A DNA stretch of 64,000 bases. Source: Cyrtodaria siliqua. Its lineage: Eukaryota > Mollusca > Bivalvia > Adapedonta > Hiatellidae. The notes under the pieces were generated by a model that worked only from the letters and a program-made list of their open reading frames with translations, was not told where the DNA came from and searched no databases. A program made the position numbers and the translations under genes. Positions 34,680-47,520 of this stretch are shown here, piece after piece. The stretch covers positions 186,001 through 250,000 of the forward strand of contig JAWPHD010001444.1 in the NCBI GenBank assembly GCA_037043455.1, read 5' to 3'. Position 1 is the stretch's first letter; every line of letters begins with the position of its first letter.

Positions 34680-34935
34680 AAATAGCCGTGGTCAAGTGGA
34701 TAAACGTAAACCATACAAGCGCAACTCCCGTTCAGGGCAATTACTATTTTTATCACATATATGTATTTTGAAGCCGTATATTTATTGATGTTACCTGTAC
34801 GAAGGCTAAATAAAAATGTGATATTTTACATATCGATTTCTGCTTATATACCGAATTTCGGGGTGTTCGTTGATTTGAAACTACTTCAAACGTGACTCAG
34901 TCATATTCTTGAGTTATTACCAGTTAAAGGTTAAA
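34680..34935 (+). repeat. Dispersed repeat, partner of 43,085-43,222
   Basis: A possible A-box-like TGGTCAAGTGGAT lies at 34,690. The part from 34,797 to 34,935 matches 43,085-43,222 inverted, with blocks such as TATCGATTTCTGCTTATA and GATTTGAAACTACTTC. Confidence 0.7.
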
Positions 34936-35102
34936 GTGCGACGGACGACGGACGACGACAGACGACAGGAGACGGACAAAGTGATCCTAAGTGCCTGCCA
35001 TGCTACGCAGGCGACACAAATCATGTCCTATAACTATTACTTAATAGTGCAAGTGCACTTTGTATAGTTTAACACCTGTTTTACCTTCCATGTTTATAAT
35101 TA

Positions 35103-35273
35103 AGAAATAGAACATCATTTACGGTGAATTATTGTGTAATATATCACGGTTTGGAGTTCAATTGTAAACAATTATTTCACAAGCCCGAAGTGCGAGTGAA
35201 ATTATTTGTTACAATTGAACGACAAACCGTGATATATTACAAGATAATTCACCGTAAATGATGTTCTATTTCT
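35103..35273. mobile_element. Fold-back palindrome (hairpin MITE)
   Basis: Two arms of about 75 bp, nearly perfect inverted repeats running from AGAAATAGAAC to GTTCTATTTCT, enclose a loop of about 17 bp with CAAGCCCGAAGTGCGAG. There is no coding capacity. Confidence 0.9.
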
Positions 35274-35594
35274 ATTTTAATACCCCTAAAATGTGAAAAT
35301 AACGCACACATCTAAAATATTTCGCATTGCTTTGCTCACTCTCCTAACGTTGCCTTGCGTATTACGGTCACTCGGGGAGGGAGGGGATATCTGGCAATTT
35401 TTTTTTTATTGATATTTCATCTGTGTATCTGAATTTAATTTAAATTGTTTTATACGTAAATGATTGCGTTCAATTAAATTTTTAATATCCAATAATGGAA
35501 GGCAAAATGAAAACAATTCCCCTCCACCTGTCCTCCATGTGAGGGGATCCCATAAAGCAATGGTGGGTGGGGGCGGAGCAGCGCATCATTTGTA

Positions 35595-37180
35595 TAGGTG
35601 TAGTTTTGATAAAAAAAAAAACACACAGACATAATTATGTAAGAAAAACAAAAAAATACAATGGGGTGGGGGATGGATAGGATGGGGTGTCTTGGGGTAA
35701 CATAGCTACATGTGTAAAAAAATTACCAAAACCACACAGAAATATGTAAAAAAAATATAATTGAGTTTCAAGTATGGGAGGCGTGGTGTGGGGTGGGGGA
35801 GAGGTGAGGGCAACATAGCTATATGTGTTAGAATTGATCAAAACAAAACAGAAATATGTGGAAAAAAAGACTTTCGAGTTGGGGGCGGGAGGGCGGCGTG
35901 GTGTGCGTGGGGGCGCGGACAACATAGCTATATGTGTAAGAATTGTCCAAAACAACACAGAAACATGTAAACAAAATAAAAATTTAGATTCGAGTGTGGG
36001 TGGGATGGGGATGGGAAGGCGGGGCGGGTGGAGGCAACATAACTGTATGCGTAAAAATTGATTAAATAACACAGATGTAAAAAAACAACAAAGAAGACTT
36101 TTGAGTGGGGGTGGGGGGAGCGGGAGGCAGGGGAGTCGTGGTGTGGTGTGTGTGTGTGTGTAGGGGGTGGTGGGGAACATAGCTATATGTGTAAGAATTG
36201 AACATGATCACTTTCATACTATCTTTGTTAAACTTGTTAAAATGTTTATGAAAAGAGGTAATGACCCTATCATTTTGCAACGTACTGCATGCTTGGTGAT
36301 GGACCCTTTTACAGTTCGCCACTATGCTTTCCTCTTTAATTGTACGATGACCGGACAGGCTGTGGACCCTATGATGACGCCTACCTAAAGCCCATTGGGA
36401 CGGTGGCGTTTGATGTTTGTCTTTGATCTTTTTTGTCGTGCCCTTAATGGTTTATTCTCTTGTTGCTTTGGCTTCTGCCAAGTCATTGAGTACCTTCATT
36501 GTGGGTTTCTAAGCTATTGTTTTTATGTATTATATTTACACGAGCATATTTGTGTTTTACTTATATTGCCTATTGATGCTGCCTTGCTGGTTAGAGATTA
36601 GATCATGGCGGGGATTTCTTTATTTACACTGTCCTATTTTAATGGGATGACAGTAGGGTAAGTGTGAGGTTTGCTGCACCCTAGAACCGGTTTAAGCCCC
36701 CAGTGGCCTACTTTGCCATTGACCGTTCCAAGGCGGTAGCCCTATTGTCAACCCTTTTGTGTTTCTGATGTCGTTTGCAATTTCTATTACTTTTGCCTTC
36801 TTGTTTGTCTGTTTTCGTGTTTGTTTCTGTGTTTTGTGTTTGACTGTCCTCCTGGAATGCTACTTTCCCTCTCCGATCTTTTTATATTTCTTTACACGCA
36901 AAATTTGGTGTGAAGTAGACGCATTTAAAGGGCAGAATTTGGGTTCCATGGGAGCCCAGGGGTTACAGGAACCAACATTAATTAAGCAGCCCTTAAGATA
37001 ATGCTATAATGAAGCCCTTTGCCGAATTTGATTGTGTTAGGATAATAAATGTAAGAGATATAGACGTGTAAACACAGCTTACACGCAAATGATGTGGGAC
37101 GCCGACGCCGACGCCGACGCCAACGCTGAAGCCGGGGTGATTACATAAGTTCTCTTATTCTTCGAAAAGTCGAGCTAAAA
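35595..37180 (+). mobile_element. G-rich minisatellite transposon, copy C (5' end lacking)
   Basis: The left part (35,640-36,195) has about five units with CATAGCTATATGTGTAAGAATTG-like cores and G-rich spacers. The right part (36,890-37,180) has the GGGTTCCATGGGAGCCCAGG block, a GACGCCGAC run and the terminal TCGAAAAGTCGAGCT. The start motif AACAAGAGCTGTC is absent. A Naiad 3' end is inserted in the minisatellite. Confidence 0.75.
36203..36885 (+). mobile_element. Naiad 3' end inserted in a minisatellite
   Basis: The fragment starts within the RT C-terminus (HDHFHTIFVKLVKMF) and keeps an open frame to the TAA at 36,386-36,388. It then includes the SECIS-like hairpin (36,374-36,414) and the complete 3' UTR. 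It is close to the full copy at 10,177-10,860 and 5'-truncated. Confidence 0.9.
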
Positions 37181-37757
37181 AATCAATAGTACATAATTTT
37201 AACCATCCCGAAGATGTCATGCATATGGCGGTTGACATAGAGATATTTTCTTTCCCCATGGTCCCAGTATCTAACAAAATACTATGTCCGAAGAGCGGAA
37301 TAAACAAAATGGAATGTAGTTGGGAGCAGCGGTTATGAAGCCTGAGTATCACAAGTAACAGCCAAAAGACTAAATTAAAAAGCAGACATCATATCCTATG
37401 AGTGGTTAAACAATACCCAGAACATTTCTTTCGGCCGGAAAACAAAAGCAATTGAAAATGTACCACCGATAACTAAATATAAGTATCGGGCTCAGCGATC
37501 TCCAAAGATCGAATGAATAATAGGCCTGACTGCAAGCGCGGGGAAAGAGTATAAGAGTGGACCTATGGAAACGGCCGAACACGACACGTACGAAATATTG
37601 CAGTCTCGGTTTGATTGAGACTATTCATGAACGGTAGTGAAATATGCTAGCTACCGCTCACGCCCTCTAGCCCCGGGTTGAGCAGAACTCAATATTCATA
37701 AAATCAATGGTATATATTTTTAACCATCCCGAAGATGGCATACATATGGCGGTGAAC
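37177..37757 (+). repeat. 55-bp direct repeat spaced by 526 bp
   Basis: A block with TTTTAACCATCCCGAAGATG and CATATGGCGGT occurs at 37,177-37,232 and 37,703-37,757. The first copy directly follows the end of transposon copy C. The DNA between has no recognised gene. Confidence 0.8.
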
Positions 37758-38183
37758 CCTCACATATGAACCTTTGACACTGGCTTATGTTTACCTAAGC
37801 TATCTTGTTCACACGAATGAGCTGACGGACGAACACCGTCATAGCATAATTTGGCATGGCCTCTTTCTTCAGTCGAGCTAACAGTCATTAACCTTTCGCA
37901 GTAACATTTATGCGATTGTTACTTTTTTTCCAGACCCACCAACATTATCACTTACAAAACCATGAGGTCCATTTTCTTAGGGAACGACTAAGTAAAAGTC
38001 ATAATTAAGACATTACACATTATGATCTAAGATTTTACAAAAAAAACAAAAAACATGATACATGAAACAATCAAAATGTGAGTCTCTAGATAAACTGATC
38101 AAAAGTCCAAAATAGCGCATGTTAATGATCATAACGCAGCTGATGTTTGACAACAGAATCATATATCATACTTTGTATCAAAT

Positions 38184-40423
38184 TTACAGAGGCATCAGTT
38201 CATTCAAACCAATCACCGTCGGTATGTAATCATACTTTTCTACAAAATCTGCAATGCACACATTTATTCCTTGGGGTCCCGGTATTCTGTTCGTCAACCA
38301 ACTGACAAACCTACCAGTAGCCTTATCAGCCATTTCTCTCTCAAGGCTGGAACACGGATGCAACATCACATCACCGATCCGTGGGGTAAGGACGCCCTGC
38401 CACGAATAAAACTGATTTGGAGGTCGTTGATTATGTGTGTAGTTATTTTCTAAAAACTCAAACAGCTTATCTGATTGGTCTTTGTTAGCCCAAGGTGATG
38501 TTATATAGTTTCCCGGCCAGATTTCAGGGAAATCGCGTATACTGTCATCGTCGTGATATATAACAATAACTCTGTTGGACGTTTCCCATAATTGTTGCAA
38601 TGTTATGGTGTCTTGACGCCGTGGTACCAATCGAGATACAAACACTTCCATAATATCATTCAATAACAGCTTGTGTACATTTCTGTTGATGTTGTAAAAG
38701 TGATTGAAATCCAAAATCACTATTTCCATTGTGTTATCGTTTAAAAATCTGTTAATGATTTCAAGGGTATTTCTGACAATCCCTCCGTATACGCCATGCA
38801 CGAATCTAACTTCCTGCGTGTTTGGACGAGCGGCAACTCTGAAATCAAAGTATCTGATTCCAACTCTCAATTGTTCTGCAACGGATAGATTTTGAGTTTT
38901 GTTCCAGTTATGAACGATGTATTTGCCACAGCATGTTTTTCCCAGTATTCTCAAAGCCGCTGGTAAATCAACCGCAGCTCCTAGTGAAGGGTAAAAGTCG
39001 CTTGTTGCCGAGTCATGAGAACCTGTCAATAAATAAAGGGATAAACATTTCCTTTTTGATATTTGAGAATTTTAGAACCCCATAAACTTTAGTGACACTA
39101 TTGCCTTCAATACTCGACCGATTTTTAAAAACCACAGATAATTTAAGCTCAATATATATTTCCTTAAGGAAAAAATAGTTGTATTTCTAAGTAGCAATTA
39201 AGTGACTTTTGCATCTGCTAGCGATTCAACAAAATCAATATAATACAGACAAGTTCCAAACACGGATACATAAAACAATACAAGAACTCGGGAGGAAAAA
39301 ATGCCGCCAATTCGTCAATTTGAATGCGATTTACAGAAATCATTAACATTTCATCATAAAAATAGATAAATATCATATTTCCATTTTTCCAATCATTTTC
39401 GCAATCACACACAATTCTTGTCACACGTTTCGGAGGTCAAAATGAGTCGGAAAGGCCACGAAATGCAAGGCCAAGACAATTTGAGACAATGCCAAAAAGG
39501 TAAGACAAAGCAAGACAAAGAGCAATACAATTCAAGATGACACGACAAAGCAGGACAATGACAAGGATATATATACTCACGGTCAATGAAAACGTACCAC
39601 AAAACAAATCCCTTTAAACGTCAGAATTTGAGGAATTCTGGACAAATTACGATATAATCTATATAACGAGTCGACATTTAACATATTAACTTGCATATCT
39701 GGATTTAGTGCATTCCATATTGGTGTTACGAAATGCACGTGCATTTTCTGCAGTTACATCGCACAAAGAAATCATTTTCTCGAAAACGTTCATTAAATAA
39801 TACTCTCAGAAATCAAACAATAAAAAGGCCAGTAAAATCAATTGGAATTTATTAAGAGACAGATTAATGCACGTTGAAATTTAGTGGAACTGTTTTCTTT
39901 TTATGAGTATCCATCTAGGCAATGTCAGTAACTGCATAACTGCTTGTTATATAATAAGCTTACCGATAAGTTAGGTATAAAGAATAAATACTTAAAAAAG
40001 CAGTTTTATTCCAAATGGTTTTCGAATAATTCAACGGCATAAACATATGCATTAATGTTGCGTTTTCATTGACCGTCAGTATAGAAGGTCATCCAGCCAG
40101 ACGACAGTCAGTAATATAGACAGAACATGACGGACGGGCGGAAGAGCAACGCCTACTAACCATGTACTGCCAAACACGATATCGGAACGGTTTGAGTCAA
40201 GCCTCAACTACCAACCTAGTAGCCTGGTATAGCCAAATAAATAATCGGAACCGGAGTGAGCCTCTCCTAAACTTTTGACCTGGAATAGCCAAATAAATAA
40301 TCGGAACGCGAGTTAGCCACACCAAAACTACTGACCTGGTATTGCCAACTGTGTAATCGGAATCATGGTGAGCCGAGCCGGAAGTGTAGTCATCCAATCA
40401 TTATATCGTTTTGCGGTCGCCAT
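38184..40423 (-). CDS. PLCXD-type PI-PLC X-domain phospholipase, two exons
   Basis: Coding exons on the minus strand are 40,423-40,336 (29 codons plus one base) and 39,022-38,184, joined by a GT...AG intron in phase 1. The product is 308 residues, the usual size for PLCXD1-3. The ATG (AAAATGG) has a good context. Exon 1 reads NDWMTTLPARLTMIPITQLAIPG, the typical N-terminus. Exon 2 opens with GSHDSAT, where His32 is the first catalytic His, and His105 lies in FVHGVYGG. Other X-domain blocks are GIRYFDFRV (about 84-92), MEIVILDFNHF and RVIVIYHDD. There is no Y or C2 domain, as in this family. PLCXD proteins are cytoplasmic phosphodiesterases acting on inositol phospholipids. The gene is intact; its intron start holds four tandem splice-donor copies. 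Confidence 0.92.
40161..40385 (-). repeat. Four tandem copies of the PLCXD exon 1 end and splice donor
   Basis: Units ending at 40,336, 40,280, 40,224 and 40,161 (spacing 56, 56 and 63 bp) each encode variations of LTxxPIxxLAIPG followed by a donor: CAG|GTCAGT, CAG|GTCAAA, CAG|GCTACT and ATG|GTTAGT. Only the first is joined in frame to the ATG. The next in-frame codon after it is followed by TAG. Confidence 0.85.
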
Positions 40424-40739
40424 TTTTTTATCGTTAACTTGGTAATCTTGATATCTGGATAATATAAAAAACATTGACAACTCTTTCTTTTTTAGACAAA
40501 TATACCTCAACTTAACAATGCAAATATTTCTAATACTGTTTTTCTCTTTTTCTGATTTGCAACTATTATTTTCGTGGACCCAGTCGGTGGAGGGATTGTG
40601 TGTCAAGGGGGTAGGTGGGGGGGAATTGTGTTTCAGATATGGCAGTATCAAAATAGTTTTTTTAAATTGTACCAAGATATAGAGGGAGAGATGTATTTGG
40701 TTCAAGTTTGGCTAGCTTTAATACTAATCAATTTTTCAT

Positions 40740-41400
40740 TAATATAACTCTCAAACCAAGTTTGACATGTGACCCAGGGGCAAGGCTAAATTTTACCCAA
40801 GGGTCACCATTTGAACAAACTTGGTAGAGGACCATAAGCCGAGTGTAAATACAAACAATTAAACCGTTGGCTCTTGTAATTTCAGAGAAGATGTTTTGTA
40901 AGTTTGACCCTATATAACTCTATGTAAAATATATGACCTCTTGGGTGTGGCCGAATTTGACCCCAGGGTCACCATTCAAACAAACTTGGTAGAGGACCAT
41001 AAGCTGAGTGTAAATACAAAATATTAAACCTTTGACTCTTATAGTGTCAGAGAAGAAGGTTTTTGAAATTTATCCCTGTCTATGTAAAATTGTGATCCCC
41101 TGGGGGCGGGGCCAAATTTGACACCAGGGTCACCAATTGCACAAACTTGGTAGAGGACAATAAGCTGATGACAAATACAAAATATAAAACCTTTGGCTCT
41201 TATAATTTCAGAGAAGATTTTAGAAGTTTTTCCCATATCAGTCTATGTAAAACTGTGAGCCCTGGGGCGAGACCAAATTTGACCGCAGTGTCACCATTTG
41301 AAAAAACTTAGTATAGGATCCATAAGATGATAATAAATAAAAAAAAGATTAAACCTTTAACTTTTGTAGTTCCAGAGAAGAATATTTGGCCTGTGGACGC
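40740..41400 (+). repeat. Tandem repeat, units of about 150 bp
   Basis: Four units share ACAAACTTGGTAGAGGACCA, TAAACCTTTGACTCTTATAG and TCTATGTAAAA blocks. Together with the next array it looks like the tail of a molluscan transposon. Confidence 0.85.
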
Positions 41401-42115
41401 TCTACTGGGTGGAGCTAAAGTTTGTGTATAAGGGGGCAAACTCTGTCAAACATATTTCAACTGGAATATGGCGATGACATGAGCAACAAGGCTTGGTACT
41501 GATCATCCCCGCCACGTTTCGCTGAAATCTGGCTAGAGGTTCTGAGAACTAGTCTGTAAAAAGTAATTACATCAATTAAAACCTTTAAAGGTTCATAACT
41601 CTAACACGATGTATTCAACTTGAACACGACGATGCGCAACTAGGCTTGTTATTCTTAATCCCCACAAGATTTGTTTAAATCGGGAGAAATAGTCGGGACA
41701 AAGTTACTGTATTAAAACCTTTAAAAGGCCATAACTCCGCCATACTTCATTCAACCGGCACAAGGCAATGAGGTCCACAACTAGGCTTAATACTGATCTT
41801 CCTTGCCAAGTTTCATTGAAATCCGGACAGGGGTTCAGGAGAACTAGTCCGGAAAAATATTGTGTATTACAACCGTTAAACTCCGCCAAAATTCTTTCAT
41901 CCGCAACACGGTGATGATATGCACAACTAAGCTCGGTACTGATCGTCCCTAAAAAGTTTTGTTGCAATCTGGACAGGGATAAAGGAGAACTAGTCCAAAG
42001 TTTGTGTATTAAAACCTTTAAAGGGCCATGATTGCGCCAAATCATCCAAAATGACGATATGCACAACTAGGCTTGGTACTGATAATCCCTGCAAAGTCTC
42101 GTTGAAATATGGCCC
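41400..42115 (+). repeat. Tandem repeat, units of about 125-145 bp
   Basis: Five units share ACTAGGCTTGGTACTGAT, AAACCTTTAAAGG and CCATAACTC blocks. GGCCTGTGGACGCTCTACTG at about 41,390 recurs at about 45,970. Confidence 0.85.
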
Positions 42116-43084
42116 ATATGAAGGTCCTATCATCTTCACGAGGCAAACTACAACATCTTTGAATTGAATTCTAAAAACAATGAATTATCAACCCAGTTGT
42201 GTGTTTAGTACATCTTACTTGTTAATTTGAAAATTTGCATAAGGACCTATTTCTCAACGGTAAATGATTATTCAAAAAGAATGGAAAGCTTGCTTATTTA
42301 CTGCTAACATGCTACATGACCGATTAGCTCAAGTATATAAATTGAGGCCCGAGTAAAGTTTTGTCTATGAAAAGCATTGGTATATTGAACAGTATCTAGG
42401 GTATGACAGTATACAATAATATTGCAAACTTCCTTAATGACCAAAAAAATATCAAATTAACAAGTAAGCTGTATCCCCGGATTGACGACATTCAATGATA
42501 AAGCTAAATTCTTATTTCTACTAAATTCTAAAAATACAGAAATTCTGCAACATTTTATTAAATGTGTCAGTAACTGTTTCAGTTTAAGAAAAGAAACATT
42601 GTCAACGTCCAACGGTTAGTTAAGACATGTATCGTTCTCTATAACTATATTGTTGCCAGTCTATCAGATGTTCTACTTTCTACGGTACTGTACGGAGACT
42701 TAACGGAAATATTCGAATATTTTGTTTACTCCTGGTGATACAATTTTGCATAATTATTTATAATTATTATATGTTTTGTATTCAGCCATGGTACTATGTT
42801 AAGTGATTATTACTGATTAAAATTTTGACTTTGACTTTGATTTTGACTTTGTGTTATACACTGTATCCTCTTAACCGTGTATTATCATGCAGAGTGCCGA
42901 ACCAAGTGGTATATTTATAGCACAGGTTTTGTTAATGGAAGATTTAAAAAGTCAGCATATCTTTTTATTGAAGGGTAGTTTTCATCTTTGTTGTTTCAAC
43001 TAAAACCTATAGCGGTACTTCGGGTGATTTAATGCAAATTTCACGGTAATAGTATTGCTAACACTTAAAGCTACAGCCTCTTTT
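42116..43084. other. AT-rich intergenic DNA without a gene
   Basis: It contains a short TTTGACTTTGAT microrepeat at about 42,825. No supported exon. Confidence 0.5.
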
Positions 43085-43222
43085 TTAACTGGTAATAACT
43101 CATGAATATGAATGAGTCACGTGTGAAGTAGTTTCAAATCGACGAATGCCCCAAAAGTCGGTATATTTATAAGCAGAAATCGATAGTAAAGTTTCACATT
43201 TTTATTTAGCCTCCATACTTTT
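43085..43222 (-). repeat. Inverted copy of the 34,797-34,935 repeat
   Basis: The reverse complement follows 34,797-34,935 nearly base for base, with TAACTGGTAATAACTCA at its left end. Confidence 0.8.
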
Positions 43223-45039
43223 TTATAATGTTTTTCTTGCGAGGTCAGCGGTGAGGATGTGGTGGTGGTGTGTGTTTGGGTGGGGGCGGGTGGGGGAGGG
43301 TAGGGGCCTACACAAATTCCATGAGAGAATGAGGGGGTTAACGAATAAAAACAAACGGGGTATGGTGGCTGGAGAATTTTCCATTTTCTTAGGTGCTACG
43401 CCACGTATTTTAAGGTGATGTTTTTTGCTTTTAAAGTCTTGGGGGTAGTCATTTTCTTGAGGTAAACGCTTTTTAGACTGCTTTATGGGGAGGCGGTCGG
43501 AAATGGATTTTCGGGGATCTAGGGTGGTATTTTCTACATATGTCCAGGTGGCTCCGTGGCAGGGTCTGAAGGTTTTAAACGCTTTACTTTTCTAGTTTAT
43601 ATACATATTTTTGCTGTTGTTGTTTTAAACCAGGGGTGCTTTCTGGGCTTAAAAATACATTTCTTAAAGCGGGGGCATGGTAGGTACGGAGATTATCTGG
43701 AATAGCCCATTCCCGCCTAGCAGAAATTTGTTTCTGTCTAATTCCCGGGTTATGCCCCACCGCACCCTCCCAACATCCACGCACCCGCCCCGGAGAATAT
43801 ACAACATAAACCTTTTGTATAATTGCAAGTAGCTCAGTACTAGTCAGATAGACTCGTCAACATCCACATTATATAATAAAAGAAATGCTTAAAAAACATG
43901 TGTGTAGCTAATCTGTATGAGTTTGAAACTTCGTACACGTTGTCTAAAACAAAACAAAAAAGGTCATACATGCAATAAAACTAGATGAGGTGGGGATGGT
44001 ATAAGAGAACGTTTTTAAATTTATCAACATTTCAGCGTCAGAATAGGTATTTAAACATTTTGGGAAAATCTCCCAAAATGCACCACAGATGCGAAGTTTC
44101 TAGGGGTATTGGGACAAGCACTCCTAGATTATTTTTTAAAATGAAATCAGGGTTTGTTTATATAAACCCCTGATAAAATGATGCATTCTTATGAGTTTGG
44201 AGGAATAGAGAGAACTCCAAATCGTTCTTCGGACGAATTTCAAATTTTTTATTGCGAAACGTTATTCTGAACATTATTACAAACAGTCCACTTTCGGAAT
44301 ATTTTACAACAAAACCTTCCATCCCCACCCCAACACCCTTACACTCACTCCTCTGCCCCCTTCGATTTTAATGCACTTTTACAATTGTCCTATCAAGGAA
44401 AAAGTAGTAGGATATCAGTAATTACTGAGGAAATACACGCAAAACAATTATGCACCTATCAATTATTTCCCCCGCCGGGGTAAGCAACGGGTTCACCCAA
44501 GGAAAATCGATTTATTGTTCTATCCCCTCCCTGGGAAATCATTTTCAGGGTAATCCCGATTGTTGGTATTATACCAGTTCTGTCTGAAGTCCCTACCCCA
44601 GTGTTGTTGGTCTAATTCAACTTTTCCACGCAATATCTGTGGAAGGAAAATATATTGATGGTGTTGATGGTGTTGGGGAAGCGGGGTTCAGGGCGTGTTT
44701 TCGAGATTTTTATTCCAGGATGGGTTGTAGTATTTTTCGAGATTTTCCAAGGGACTGGGATGTTATCAAAACATATGCCATTTTCTAACGCGATCTAGTC
44801 AACGTGTCTATGTTTGACCTAATTGTATTCAACAGTTCGTCTTTTTTATATTATTAAAATGAATCCAGTCTCGGTTTGGACTGAACAAAGTAAGACAGTT
44901 TTTGTTCTATTTATAAAACTAGAAATCAAGCGTGGGTCCAAATAATCGATAATGACTGCGTTCTATGTGCAGTCGTTTATATTAGTCTCAATCGTAACAT
45001 CTTTAAAAAAGAGCGTTCCGATTAATCTCATAATCATAA
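43223..45039. other. Intergenic DNA without a gene
   Basis: G-rich tracts occur at about 43,255-43,305. No exon or RNA gene is supported; the short open frames show no domain. Confidence 0.5.
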
Positions 45040-45418
45040 TGAAAAAAACACCGCATATAATAGAAAATGCACTGCATATCATAAGAAATGCACCACGTAT
45101 AAACCGTTTGTACCGAATATAATGCAATTGAAACCACCGAATATAAAGCCGTATCCACCACGTATATTAGAATATGTACCACATATAAAGTCAATAGAAT
45201 CACTGCATATAAATACAAACGTACGTCATATAATGTTCAAAGGACCTCATATATTACTACTGCATATAGTAATAAATGCACAACATATACTGATAACTAG
45301 ACGGCATATAATGGTTTATTTACTGCAAACAATGACTTATCTATCGCATATACTGATTAATCTACTGCATATAAATACTTTTCTACCACATAGAAAGATT
45401 TATTTACCACATATAATT
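45040..45418 (+). repeat. Minisatellite of about 24-bp units, split by transposon copy A
   Basis: About 15 diverged units of the type ACTGCATATAATAATTTACC alternate ACCACATAT and ACTGCATAT. The array resumes at 50,020-50,085 after the transposon. Confidence 0.85.
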
Positions 45419-45744
45419 AACAAGAGCTGTCATAGAACAGCGCAGCTCGACTATTCGATTTTTCAGAGAATAATAAATTTATAGCTAGTATATACCATCA
45501 GAAAACAAGGCTAAAACAATGTGGGGTGGGGTTGGGAGCACAACATAACTAAGTGTAAGAAATGACCAAAACTATACAGAAATATGTAAAAAAAAATCGA
45601 GTTTTGAGTGTGGTGCGGGGTGGGGGTGGGAGAGAGGCGGGGTGGATGGTGGGGGGAGTGGGAGTGGTGAGGGCAACATATGTGTAAGAAGCTATGTAAT
45701 AATTTACCAAAACAACACAAAAATATGAACAAAAAACATAATTA

Positions 45745-46635
45745 AACAAGAAATCCGTGGATTCACATGTCTCGCCTAATGGGGGCTGGACGTAAAATAA
45801 AAACGTCAATGGTGCTTAAATGAAAATTTGTAAACATTTTAGTAACTAAAAACAACGGAGTTTGCCGTTTGCTTTTGCTGAGATGACATCTAAGTGCATT
45901 TGTTTAAAAACAAAATGCCATTCTCATAAAAACAAAATGCCATTCTATTAAAAACAAGAGGCCTAGGACGGCCTGTGGATGCTCTACTGGCTAAAACGGC
46001 TCTTATATCAAGGGTTGTCGACATAAAATTCCCATCACTATTTTTTTAAAACATTGCAAAAACAACTGGGATAGGATGGCCTTAGATCGCTCACCTGGTA
46101 ATCATGGGCATTAAGTCTGCTGTGTCTAGTCTGGCATGGGTATTTTTTAATTTGTCCCACTTCTTCTATGAATTAAATTTCATAAAAATAGACATCATAC
46201 TGAGGCTTCCTGTCAAATTTTGTAGAAATCCAAAATGCCGTTTAGGAGGAGTAGCGCCGACAAAGAAATTTAAAGTAAAAATGTCAAAGTGCCATGTCTC
46301 AGCGAACTGGAACAAAAGCGAAATATGCACAACTAGACATCTAACCGATGCTTCCTGCCAAGTTTCGTCGAAATTCAACAAGGAGTTTAGGAGGAGTAGC
46401 GCCGACAAGAATTTTAAAAGTAAAAATGTCAAGGGGCCGTAATTTCATCAAAAATCAACGAATCGGAAAAAAACACAATAGGCACAACTAGAAATCATAG
46501 CAATGCTTCCTGCCAACATGGCGTTAACAACAAAAATAATGAAATCCAAAAAAAAATAAAAAAAATAAATTAAATAAACAAAAACATAAACAAAAATAAC
46601 AAACAAAAAAAGAAATAATAATAAAAAAAATAAGA

Positions 46636-46675
<40 letters not shown>

Positions 46676-47520
46676 TAAAAACAAATAAACAAAAAAATAC
46701 ACTAATAAAAAAAAGAAAGAAAGGCAAACCATCTGGTAAAGTTTGGTAAAGATAAGATGAAAAATGATAGCCTAATATCGTATTAACGAGGCAAAATATA
46801 GCATTTTTAACTAAAACAAGGGCCATAACTCCGCTGTTACTGGTCTGGCTGGTTTTCGTACCTGTCCGAGCTTTCATTGATATTAACAATCTGTTAAATT
46901 TTGGTAAAGATCGGATGAAAAATGAGGCCCTTGGACAGTAGAGCTAAAAATCATCAGCTCCAAAAAGTAGGTCAAGGTCATAGATGAAATCGATGCATCC
47001 AAAAGGATGCACTACCCAAGACACAACTATGTCAAAATGGAATAGGTTTTCTTCCGAAGATTAAGCTATAAGGTAGGTTTAAAACATCTAGTGCATTATT
47101 ATGAATTATAGTTCATGATAAAGTGATGTAACTATAAATATTTAAGTTATCTGCCCTTTGCTTGGATGGTGAAGGTCACATTCACATTTGCTTTGTGACG
47201 TTGCAATGTACCACTCAAGATAAAACTATAAGCAAAGTTTGAAAGGTCTTAGTGCATACAGTTTGTGAAAAAGTGACCTAAACGCCAAATTTGAAGGTAA
47301 AAATTATAAGGTTATCTGCCCTTTGCTTGGAGGGTCAAGGTCACTTCCACATTTGCCTTGTTACATTGCTATGTACCGCTCAAGATACATCTATAAGCAA
47401 AGTTTTAAAGGTCTAGTGCATACAGTTTGTGAAAAAGTGACCTAAACGCAAAAGTTGAACCTAAAAAGTTATCTGCCCTTTGCTTAGAGGGTCAAGGTCT
47501 CTTCCACATTTGCTTTATCA
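45745..47520 (+). repeat. Foreign repeat block inside copy A
   Basis: The block interrupts the minisatellite. It holds about 150-bp units with TTTAGGAGGAGTAGCGCCGACAA (46,230 and 46,383), A-rich DNA with a (TA)n run at 46,637-46,676, and three units of about 165 bp with TATCTGCCCTTTGCTTGGA (47,150, 47,315, 47,470). Confidence 0.7.

Noticed and set aside
35635..36322. Pro/His/Thr-rich minus-strand ORFs at 35,635-36,322
   Set aside because: They are translations of G-rich minisatellite units read on the C-rich strand.
39405..39602. Extra exon in the PLCXD intron (minus strand)
   Set aside because: The frame is a GACAAAGC-like simple repeat, and the two flanking exons already join in the right phase.
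45040..45418. CRISPR-like array
   Set aside because: Units are contiguous and diverged without unique spacers; a eukaryotic minisatellite.
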